Assembly (NCBI GenBank): GCA_003453085.1
Contig: DMMK01000402.1
Span: 1 to 13,311, forward strand
Direction: 5' to 3'
DNA: 13,311 bases
DNA from: Verrucomicrobiales bacterium
Lineage (GTDB): Bacteria; Verrucomicrobiota; Verrucomicrobiia; Verrucomicrobiales; Verrucomicrobiaceae
Position 1 is the first letter of the stretch. Every line of letters starts with the position of its first letter. Of the stretch, positions 7,546 to 13,311 are shown one piece after another. A program made the position numbers and the translations under genes. Below the pieces are notes generated by a model. The model was not told the origin of the DNA. It made no database searches and worked only from the letters and a program-made list of their open reading frames with translations.

Positions 7546-7596
7546 GAGGTGGGTGGGTTTGAGGTGATAGGAAAATTGCAAAATCTGTTAGGCGGC

Positions 7597-8283
7597 TCAG
7601 TCGTCGCCTTTGATGATGGTGCTGCGGGTGGTCGTGGTGGTTTTCTTTTCCACGGTCGGCGCAGGCACGGGCACGACAGCGGCCGAGCGACGGACGATCA
7701 CCTTATTGGCCACCAGGCTGTCACCATTGCGCGTGTAATACACAGTCACAGGCAGGCCGGACTTCACGGTCTCGATGGAGACAGGCTGGCCATTTTCATC
7801 CACATAGGTGGTGGTCTTGCTGAAGGTGTAACGAAGAGGATCTGCCGAGGTCTCCGTGCGCACCACCAGGCCTTCAGGGCCGTAGGTATTGATCACGCCT
7901 GTGGTCGTGGTCTGGCTGGTTTCCACTGCCGCAGGGGTAGGGGTATTGATGCCGCGCACCACCACTTTGGAGGCCACCATGGCATCGCCTTCCTGGCTGT
8001 AATACACGGTCACTGGCAGGCCAGACTTCACCACGGAGGTGGAGACAGGATTGCCATACTCATCCACGTACGTGGTGGTCTCGCGGAACGTGTAGCGGGA
8101 AGGCGCAGCGCCCGTGCTGGAGCGGATGATGATGGACTGCGGGCCGAATTCATTGATGACGCCTTCAGAGGAAGTCGCCGTGACGGTTTCCACCCGCTGC
8201 ACTTGCGCCAGCAGGGGGCAGGAGGTGAGGAGCGTAGCAGCCAGCAGGCCCGCCTTCAGGGAATGAGTGAAAAGAACTTTCAT
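7597..8283 (-). CDS. exported protein with two tandem 70-residue modules
   Basis: A 228-residue protein I do not recognise. MKVLFTHSLKAGLLAATLL is an export signal. It could be a lipoprotein (LTSC, Cys22) or be cut by signal peptidase I after the following LLAQ. The mature part holds two copies of one module, residues 41-110 and 129-198, equal in length and about 63% identical (44 of 70 by eye). Shared blocks are GVIN..GP, RYTF, TTTYVDE.G.PVS, VKSGLPVTVYY and VA.KV.VR. A Thr-rich linker joins them and a Thr/Lys-rich tail ends the chain (TTTTTRSTIIKGDD). The module looks beta-rich. The wording 'VYYxxxGD' and 'VxKVxVR' recalls small beta-barrel surface or OB-like repeats, but no family is claimed. 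I chose the ATG at 8283; an upstream Met would add 19 residues before the signal. Confidence 0.8.
   Translation of the reverse strand: MKVLFTHSLKAGLLAATLLTSCPLLAQVQRVETVTATSSEGVINEFGPQSIIIRSSTGAAPSRYTFRETTTYVDEYGNPVSTSVVKSGLPVTVYYSQEGDAMVASKVVVRGINTPTPAAVETSQTTTTGVINTYGPEGLVVRTETSADPLRYTFSKTTTYVDENGQPVSIETVKSGLPVTVYYTRNGDSLVANKVIVRRSAAVVPVPAPTVEKKTTTTTRSTIIKGDD
7690..7899 (-). repeat. second copy of internal 70-aa module
   Basis: Codons 129-198 of the exported protein. They align without gaps to codons 41-110. The blocks TTTYVDE, VKSGLPVTVYY and RYTF are identical in both copies; differences cluster at the start of the module and around the xxNG/xxEG turn. Confidence 0.75.
7954..8163 (-). 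repeat. first copy of internal 70-aa module
   Basis: Codons 41-110 of the exported protein, paired with the copy at 7690-7899 at a fixed offset of 88 codons. Equal length and no gaps point to an in-gene duplication followed by divergence rather than slippage of a short repeat. Confidence 0.75.
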
Positions 8284-8358
8284 GATGCAGAGATAGATAG
8301 AGGTTTGGTTTTTTTGGGCAGGCAGTATCACCGCCCGCACTGTCTATTCGCCATCCGG

Positions 8359-8385
8359 ACACTTCTTGTGCGTAACAAAAAGTGT
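8359..8385. other. inverted repeat in divergent intergenic region
   Basis: Arms acacttcttgt and acaaaaagtgt pair over 11 positions with one mismatch around the 5-base loop gcgta. A T-rich run (gtttttactttt) follows on the plus strand. It sits in the 269-bp lower-GC gap between the duplicated-module gene (minus) and the amidase gene (plus). No plus-strand gene ends just before it, so a regulatory dyad or transcription barrier between divergent promoters is as likely as a terminator. The rest of the gap shows nothing I can name. Confidence 0.42.
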
Positions 8386-8552
8386 GTTTTTACTTTTAGC
8401 ATTTTCTGCCATCCATCCTCAGGGTCAGGCGCGAATAGCTCCCCGAAATGGTCCCCATGTATCTGCGGACCTCGGGCTGTTTGGCACGTTTCTAGTTGGT
8501 CTGTCCCTGAATTTCGCTGGCTAATCCCTCTCTTCCCTGTTTCATTCTCCCT

Positions 8553-9842
8553 ATGCGTCCCCCTCACTTCCGACTGGCCTCCACGCTCCTCACAGTCGCC
8601 TGTTTGCTACCCACTTTACCCTCGTGCACGCTGGTGGCCACGAAACCCGCCCGCAATCCCACGGACCACGTCTTTGTTCGCTACTGGCCCGCCCCGGAAG
8701 GCAGCCTGAAACTGGCCGTGAAGGACTTCATTGACATCAAAGGCCAGGTCACCTCCGCAGGTTCCGCCTACTTGGCAAAGAACAATCCCCCCGCCAAGCA
8801 GGATGCCGCCTGCCTCCGGCTGGCTCGCGCGCGTGGCGTTCATATTGTGGGGAAGACCAATGCCAGTGAATTTGGCGTGACGTCCTCTGGGGTGAATCCC
8901 CACTTTGGCACACCGCGCAGTCCGCTCACGGATCGCAAGCATCGCGTCATCTCCGGCGGCTCCTCCAGCGGCTCCGCCGTCTCCGTGGCCACCGGCATGG
9001 CAGACGTCGCCTTTGGCACCGATACCGGCGGCTCCGTGCGCATCCCCGCCGCCTGCTGTGGGGTGTATGGGCTGAAGACCACCTATGGCCTCGTCTCCCT
9101 GAAAGGCGTGTTCCCCATGTCGCCCAAGAACCTGGACACCGTGGGGCCTCTGGCCAAAACCATCCCCAACCTGGCCACCGGCATGAGCTTGCTGAAGGCG
9201 GGTTTTGAAGACGAGTATGCCGAGGCCCGGGCTGAGCACCCCAGTGGCCGCAGCCTGCGCGTGGGCCGCCTCTACGTGGATGGCACCGACCCCGAAATTG
9301 ACCGCGCCATTGATTCAGCCCTGAAAAAATCCGGCTTCCGCATCGTGAAGCTGGACAAGGCCTTCAAAGACGCCTGGGACCAAGCTCAAAAGGATGGCCT
9401 CACCATCGCCGTGGGAGATGCCTGGACGAATGATGAGCAGTACAGCAACAAGCGTGGCGTCTCCAGTGTCACCAAAGCAACTATTTTGTTAGGCCGTATC
9501 GAGCACGTCACAGGCGGCTACGAGGCCGCCCTGAAACGCAAAGCCGCCTGGCAGCGCACCCTGCGCCGCACCTTTGGCCGCGTGGATCTCATCGCCCTGC
9601 CCACGCTGAAGAAATTGCCTCCGCCCATCCCCCGCTTCGGCGGTTCCGTACTTTTTGAGGCCGTCACCTTCAGTTTGCAAAACACCGTCAGTTTCAATTA
9701 CTCGGGTAACCCCGCCATCGCCATCCCTGTGCCATTGAAGGACAAGGAAGTGCCTGTGACCAGTCTGCAATTGGTGGGTCCCCGTTTTAGTGAGGCCGAA
9801 CTTTTGAACGCTGGGCGCATTGTGAGTTCCAAGCGCTTATGA
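8553..9842 (+). CDS. lipoprotein amidase-signature hydrolase
   Basis: Ser-Ser-Lys amidase of the amidase-signature family, which hydrolyses C-N amide bonds. It has 429 residues with an N-terminal lipoprotein signal ending LPSC (Cys25), so it acts at the cell envelope. The catalytic triad is visible: Lys57 in LAVKDFIDIKG, the cis-Ser Ser137 in SGGSSSGSA, and the nucleophile Ser161 in GTDTGGSVRIPAACCGVYG. The Ser-Ser spacing of 24 matches FAAH and malonamidase as I remember them. The region before Lys57 is short: most relatives carry about 60-80 residues of helical domain there, here replaced by the signal and a short linker. The 'GxxGLKTTYG' block and the C-terminal NYSGNPAIAIPVP segment are conserved. 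Its stop overlaps the start of the TPR gene by 4 bp (ATGA), so translation is coupled. The substrate is unknown; it is not a GatA because gatB/gatC partners and cytoplasmic location are lacking. Confidence 0.94.
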   Translation: MRPPHFRLASTLLTVACLLPTLPSCTLVATKPARNPTDHVFVRYWPAPEGSLKLAVKDFIDIKGQVTSAGSAYLAKNNPPAKQDAACLRLARARGVHIVGKTNASEFGVTSSGVNPHFGTPRSPLTDRKHRVISGGSSSGSAVSVATGMADVAFGTDTGGSVRIPAACCGVYGLKTTYGLVSLKGVFPMSPKNLDTVGPLAKTIPNLATGMSLLKAGFEDEYAEARAEHPSGRSLRVGRLYVDGTDPEIDRAIDSALKKSGFRIVKLDKAFKDAWDQAQKDGLTIAVGDAWTNDEQYSNKRGVSSVTKATILLGRIEHVTGGYEAALKRKAAWQRTLRRTFGRVDLIALPTLKKLPPPIPRFGGSVLFEAVTFSLQNTVSFNYSGNPAIAIPVPLKDKEVPVTSLQLVGPRFSEAELLNAGRIVSSKRL

Positions 9843-10612
9843 AAAAATGGTCATCCTTTTGGTTCGGCGTCCGTGCGATTTGCGCATCGGGCATTTTGCT
9901 TGCAGGCGCAGTTCAGGCGCAGTCCGTGCAGGACCTCGTGAAACAGGGCGAGGTCTATGACCTGAAGCTGGATGCCAACCAGGCCCTGACATACTACCTC
10001 CAGGCTGAAAAGATGGACCCCCAGAATGCGGACGTGCTCGTGCGCATTGCCCGGCAGTATCGCCACCTCATGGCGGACACCGCTTCTAAAACTGAAAAGC
10101 TCAAACTCGGCAAAGTCGCCCTGGGTTATGGTCAGCGGGCCGCCGCTCTGGCCCCGAAGAATTCAGATGCGCAGCTTTCCCCCGCCATCAGCTACGGGAA
10201 AATGCTGCCGCTCCAAGATTCCGGTGAGCAGGTGCGCTGCTCCAAGCTCATCAAACAAGGCGCGGAAAAAGCCATCCAGCTGAATCCCCGCAACGACCTC
10301 GCCTGGCACATCATCGGTCGCTGGCATCGCAACGTGGCGGACATTAGCGGCATCAAACGCACCCTCGCCGCTCTCGTTTATGAAGAACTGCCCGAGGCCA
10401 GCACCTCAGAGGCCGTCACCTGTCTGGAAAAAGCTATCTCCATCAATCCGAAGCGTCTCATCCATTACATCGAGCTCGGTCGAACCCATGCCCAGATGGG
10501 CAACAAAGGCGAAGCCCGCAAGTATCTCGCCAAAGGTCTCAAGATGCCCAGTGTGGAAAAGGACGACGAAGAGGCCAAGTCAGTTGGCAGGTCTTTGCTG
10601 GCAAGCCTTTAA
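9839..10612 (+). CDS. exported TPR protein of the RMDN/FAM82-like family
   Basis: A 257-residue protein with a Sec signal (basic MKKW, hydrophobic core, cut after VQA at 27), so periplasmic. The rest is helical TPR-type repeats: about 33-66 (GEVYDLKLDANQALTYYLQAEKMDP), 65-106, 138-163 and 190-236. The order of blocks matches what I recall of the eukaryotic regulator-of-microtubule-dynamics proteins (RMDN1-3/FAM82): an ALAPKNSDAQLS helix pair, then KAIQLNPRNDLAWHIIGRW (144-162), then VADIS, a TLAALVYEELPEAS segment, and EAVTCLEKAISINP. Human RMDN3 has the parallel 'LLGRW' and 'TALLESPLSAT' blocks. It is likely a scaffold or binding protein rather than an enzyme. It begins inside the amidase stop codon (ATGA overlap), suggesting a functional pair in the envelope. 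The family call is from memory of the pattern, not an alignment. Confidence 0.88.
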   Translation: MKKWSSFWFGVRAICASGILLAGAVQAQSVQDLVKQGEVYDLKLDANQALTYYLQAEKMDPQNADVLVRIARQYRHLMADTASKTEKLKLGKVALGYGQRAAALAPKNSDAQLSPAISYGKMLPLQDSGEQVRCSKLIKQGAEKAIQLNPRNDLAWHIIGRWHRNVADISGIKRTLAALVYEELPEASTSEAVTCLEKAISINPKRLIHYIELGRTHAQMGNKGEARKYLAKGLKMPSVEKDDEEAKSVGRSLLASL

Positions 10613-10628
10613 ATGACCCGAATAGGGC

Positions 10629-10653
10629 GCGGTGGAGAATGCCTCTCCACCGC
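10629..10653. terminator. perfect 10-bp hairpin between convergent genes
   Basis: Arms gcggtggaga / tctccaccgc pair fully around the loop atgcc, 17 bp after the TPR stop and about 70 bp from the end of the convergent asparagine synthase gene. No T-run follows on either strand, so it is not a textbook intrinsic terminator. It may still halt transcripts or protect 3' ends from both sides. Confidence 0.5.
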
Positions 10654-10720
10654 TGCCGTGGATTGTGTGACAGTGAGGGAACGTGTTCCTCGCGGGAGCA
10701 CTTAAGCGTTAAAGGCTGTT

Positions 10721-12706
10721 TTACGGGATGGTAACCAAAGGGCCTGTGCGGGCTTTGGAAGGCAGATCACAGAGGCTGCCATCAATGTACTGATGGTGCC
10801 AGAGCTGGGTGGCAACAACTGCAGCGAGGCCCATCTCGATGGAAAGACGGGGCAGGGAGGTCGCTCGCAGAGTGCTGTAGGCTTTGCGCCAGTGCTGGAC
10901 GGTGGCCGCATCAAAGTAGCCGGTACGTTTCAGTGAATCCTCACTGAGGAGCTGACGAATGTAGGGCGGCTCGGGCTCGAGGTGAAAGCTGTCCAGCGGC
11001 GCGCGGAAGATGACCTTGCCACGCTTGTAGATGGACGGTGGCAGCCAGCGTTCCGCCAGGAGACGGAGGAGGTGCTTGTCGCGAAAGCCGCGCAGCTTCC
11101 AGTCAGGGTGCAGCTTGGCGCAAAAGTCAAAGACGGCCTCATCCAGGAAGGGGTAGCGCACCTCCACGGAGGAGTGCATGGCCACGCGATCGCCTTTGGC
11201 CTGGAGAAGGTGCCCCGCCAGGGTGACGCGGCCGGCGACCCAGATGCCACGATTGAGAGGGTGCCATTTTTTGGCGCGGTCCAGGTTCATACCCAGGGTG
11301 GACCAGGGATCGGTGGATTCCCGCACGGTGTGCATGGAGTCGGAGTAAAAGCGCAGCTTTGCCAGGCCTAGCAGGCCGTAGCTATCAATCCACGCATTTG
11401 GTCCGCCGACATTAGCCTCGGTGCGGGCACGGAAGCTCGGAGGATATTGAGGCACGTCGCTGAATCTCAGGAAGGCGCGGCGGGCTTTGTCGCTGATGCG
11501 CAGACCGGGGATGGCATCAAGAAAGCCGATAATCTTTGCGGCTTTGTACCAGGGGTAACCGACGAGCCATTCGTCGGCACCTTCGCCGGTTAGCACCACT
11601 TTTTGGCCACATTCGTGGACTTTTTGGGCCAGTTGCAGAAGGGAGGCGCAGGAGGTGTCGATGACCGGGGCTTCCGCCGCAGCGATGAGCTTTGGGTAGG
11701 TGGAAATGGCATCCTCATGGGTAAACTCTTGCACCACGGGGGGCGGTGCGCCGATGAATTTGGCCACCATGCTGGCGGCATCCAGTTCGTCCAGCTTCGG
11801 GTCATTCACCCGCACGGTGTAGGTGGAAATGGACTTGCCCCGCAGGTGACAGGCCAAGGCCAGGATCATGCTGGAGTCCACACCGCCAGAGAGGTAAGAG
11901 CCCACAGGCACATCCGCACGCAGGCGTTTGCCCACGGCATCGAGCATGACGTGTTCAAACTCATCCACGAGGGTTTTCGCGTTCGTCTCGGGGTTTTCCT
12001 GGCCCGCATCGGGAAAGTCCATGTCCCAGTAGCGCCGTTCGCGGATGCTGGCGCTGCTGTGGCTGTGGCCGGGCAGCACCTCCAGGAAATGCGCAGGAGG
12101 CAGCATCTGGATGCCTTCAAAACAGGTGATGGGGCCGGGCAGGGCGGAAAAGGTGAAGACGTGGTCAATGCCGCGCCGATCTGGGATGGCGGGGACCATT
12201 CCGGAGGCGAGGAGGCTTTTAATTTCGGAGGCAAACAGCAGCCAGTCGCCCTGGCGGGTCCAGTACAGAGGGCTGATGCCAAAGCGATCACGCCCCAGGG
12301 TCAGTTTCTGCTGCCGCTCATCCCAGAGGGCGATGGCGAACTGGCCGCGCAGGCGCTCGAACATGCCCTCGGCACTCTCTTCCCACATGTGGGGAATGAT
12401 TTCCGTATCGCAGTGGGTGACTAGGGTGTGCCCCCGGGCGGCCAGCTCCACGCGCTTTTCCACGTGGTCGAAAAGCTCACCGTTAAAGACGACGGAGACG
12501 TTACGGTCCTCATGGTGCATGGGCTGCTGGCCATCTGCCAGACCTACGATGCTGAGGCGTCGCGAGGCCATGGCCAGCCCAGGGCGAATAAAGAAGCCCT
12601 CTTCATCAGGTCCCCGATGATAGAGGGCCTGGGACATCCTCTGAATGATTTCGTCCGGCACAGAGCGCCGTCCCACCAGATCCATCACGCCTGCAATGCC
12701 ACACAT
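10721..12706 (-). CDS. asnB: glutamine-hydrolysing asparagine synthase
   Basis: ATP-dependent amidotransferase that moves the amide nitrogen of glutamine to aspartate or another carboxylate. It has 661 residues and both domains intact. The N-terminal class II glutaminase domain starts MCGIAGVMD, with Cys2 as nucleophile once Met is removed, followed by HRGPDEEGF and the RLSIVGLADGQQPM block. The synthetase domain carries the PP-loop SGGVDS at 273-278, then LTGEGADEWLVGYPWY. The C-terminal region (KVIFRAPLDSF onward) is typical of AsnB-type enzymes of about 600-660 residues. The ATG at 12706 is fixed by the need for Cys at position 2. No asparagine-biosynthesis neighbours are visible. It faces away from a polyketide synthase gene across a 298-bp gap, so it may instead amidate a secondary metabolite; such AsnB homologues are common in biosynthetic clusters. 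Housekeeping AsnB is the alternative. Confidence 0.95.
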   Translation of the reverse strand: MCGIAGVMDLVGRRSVPDEIIQRMSQALYHRGPDEEGFFIRPGLAMASRRLSIVGLADGQQPMHHEDRNVSVVFNGELFDHVEKRVELAARGHTLVTHCDTEIIPHMWEESAEGMFERLRGQFAIALWDERQQKLTLGRDRFGISPLYWTRQGDWLLFASEIKSLLASGMVPAIPDRRGIDHVFTFSALPGPITCFEGIQMLPPAHFLEVLPGHSHSSASIRERRYWDMDFPDAGQENPETNAKTLVDEFEHVMLDAVGKRLRADVPVGSYLSGGVDSSMILALACHLRGKSISTYTVRVNDPKLDELDAASMVAKFIGAPPPVVQEFTHEDAISTYPKLIAAAEAPVIDTSCASLLQLAQKVHECGQKVVLTGEGADEWLVGYPWYKAAKIIGFLDAIPGLRISDKARRAFLRFSDVPQYPPSFRARTEANVGGPNAWIDSYGLLGLAKLRFYSDSMHTVRESTDPWSTLGMNLDRAKKWHPLNRGIWVAGRVTLAGHLLQAKGDRVAMHSSVEVRYPFLDEAVFDFCAKLHPDWKLRGFRDKHLLRLLAERWLPPSIYKRGKVIFRAPLDSFHLEPEPPYIRQLLSEDSLKRTGYFDAATVQHWRKAYSTLRATSLPRLSIEMGLAAVVATQLWHHQYIDGSLCDLPSKARTGPLVTIP

Positions 12707-13004
12707 GTTGCTGAGTTAGTCCTCGAGTTAAAATTTTTGTTCACAGAACTATCGTAGTCTGGAGGTTTTATGCGTTTCTTATGGCCAAAATTGGGCAATA
12801 GTCTTTAAATTAGCGGTGAGTGCCCTCGTTGGGCCACTGCAAAAAAATCTGTTTTGCCCAAATGACGTCCGGTGAACTGCTGTTTTCAAAGCTTCCTGAA
12901 AATCCAGGGACGCAAGGCAGGCACTTCGCACGATACGATTCACGGGCGTCGTTCACATTTTGCAAAAAAACTCGTCTCCCCAACTCCCCCTACGCTTGAA
13001 CTGC
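12707..13004. other. low-GC divergent promoter region between asnB and PKS gene
   Basis: A 298-bp gap with no supportable gene. GC by hand count is about 45%, with the stretch next to asnB near 37%, against 60% or more in the flanking genes. Such a drop fits two divergent promoters. I see A/T runs (aaaatttttg near 12730, aaaaaaat near 12840) but no -10/-35 pair or operator dyad I would defend, and no Shine-Dalgarno before either start. Confidence 0.5.
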
Positions 13005-13311
13005 ATGCACAAAGAAGGAATCGCCATCATTGGTATCGGCTGCCGCTTTCCCGGTGGCGTTAACGACGTCGAAGCATTTTGGAAACTTCTGGCGGAGGGG
13101 CGTGATGCAGTGTGCGAAGTGCCCCCTGATCGCTGGAACATCGAACGTTTTTACGACGCTGAGCCAGGCCTAGCCGGGAAGTCCATTGCCAAACGCGGCG
13201 GCTTTTTGGATTCCATTGATCAGTATGATCCGCAGTTCTTCGGCATTTCCCCTCGTGAGGCCCCGTATGTGGACCCACAGCAGCGCCTCGTTTTGGAGAC
13301 CGCCTGGGAAG
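13005..13311 (+). CDS. type I polyketide synthase, start of ketosynthase domain (cut by window)
   Basis: The first 102 residues of a large modular enzyme, open at the right edge. They form the N-terminal part of a beta-ketoacyl synthase domain of type [22 protein letters not shown] (4-21), [25 protein letters not shown] (39-51), [18 protein letters not shown] (64-81), SPREA and [13 protein letters not shown] (90-102). The catalytic Cys and the two His residues fall beyond the edge, so activity cannot be judged. The ATG at 13005 places the domain directly at the N-terminus, as in PKSs whose first module starts with KS and lacks a loading domain; PUFA-synthase-like and glycolipid-synthase-like enzymes start the same way. 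It is divergent from asnB. Product unknown. Confidence 0.93.
   Translation, partial: MHKEGIAIIGIGCRFPGGVNDVEAFWKLLAEGRDAVCEVPPDRWNIERFYDAEPGLAGKSIAKRGGFLDSIDQYDPQFFGISPREAPYVDPQQRLVLETAWE

Noticed and set aside
8481..8499. Sigma-54-like promoter (ttggcacg followed by tagttgg)
   Set aside because: The -24 half fits, but the -12 GC is replaced by GT at the required spacing, and no enhancer-binding regulator is nearby.
7549..8709. Open frame of 386 codons on the plus strand
   Set aside because: It crosses the duplicated-module gene and the intergenic gap and enters the amidase gene in another frame. Its apparent internal repeat only mirrors the real repeat on the minus strand.
11603..12424. 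Open frame of 273 codons on the plus strand
   Set aside because: Antisense to the catalytic core of the asparagine synthase; no independent support.

Overview
The window looks like part of a chromosome from a GC-rich Gram-negative bacterium, most likely a member of the Verrucomicrobia (Prosthecobacter/Verrucomicrobium type). This is an inference. It rests on about 60% GC coding DNA, an almost complete lack of Shine-Dalgarno motifs ahead of the starts, several lipoprotein or Sec signal peptides, a secreted ThuA-like protein, and gene neighbourhoods that I associate with that phylum. No 16S gene or other decisive marker is present.

Left part (1-4280, minus strand): a sugar-uptake locus. In transcription order it holds a secreted ThuA-like protein, a LacI/PurR-family repressor, a ribose/allose-type periplasmic binding lipoprotein, a small unrecognised lipoprotein of lower GC, and the N-terminal three quarters of an RbsC-type ABC permease that runs off the left edge. 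A perfect 16-bp palindrome with a central CpG lies just upstream of the binding-protein gene and is a good candidate operator for the repressor. No ABC ATPase is visible; it may lie beyond the left edge.

Middle (4361-8283): an RhlE-type DEAD-box RNA helicase with a long Gly/Gln/Arg-rich tail (minus) is divergent from an unrecognised multi-pass membrane protein (plus). Two small exported proteins of unknown function follow on the minus strand. One is built from a tandemly duplicated 70-residue module. The other is a 64-residue lipoprotein with a good intrinsic terminator.

Right part (8553-13311): a lipoprotein-type amidase-signature hydrolase overlaps by 4 bp an exported TPR protein. That TPR protein resembles the eukaryotic RMDN/FAM82 (regulator of microtubule dynamics) family. 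Convergent to this pair is a glutamine-hydrolysing asparagine synthase. Across a 298-bp lower-GC gap, divergent from it, begins a modular polyketide-synthase-like ketosynthase gene that leaves the window on the right. The AsnB/PKS pair suggests the edge of a biosynthetic gene cluster. I see no tRNA, rRNA, CRISPR, IS element or phage signature, and nothing that proves a wholly new system. The most unusual items are the RMDN-like/amidase pair, the duplicated-module exported protein, and the possible cluster edge.
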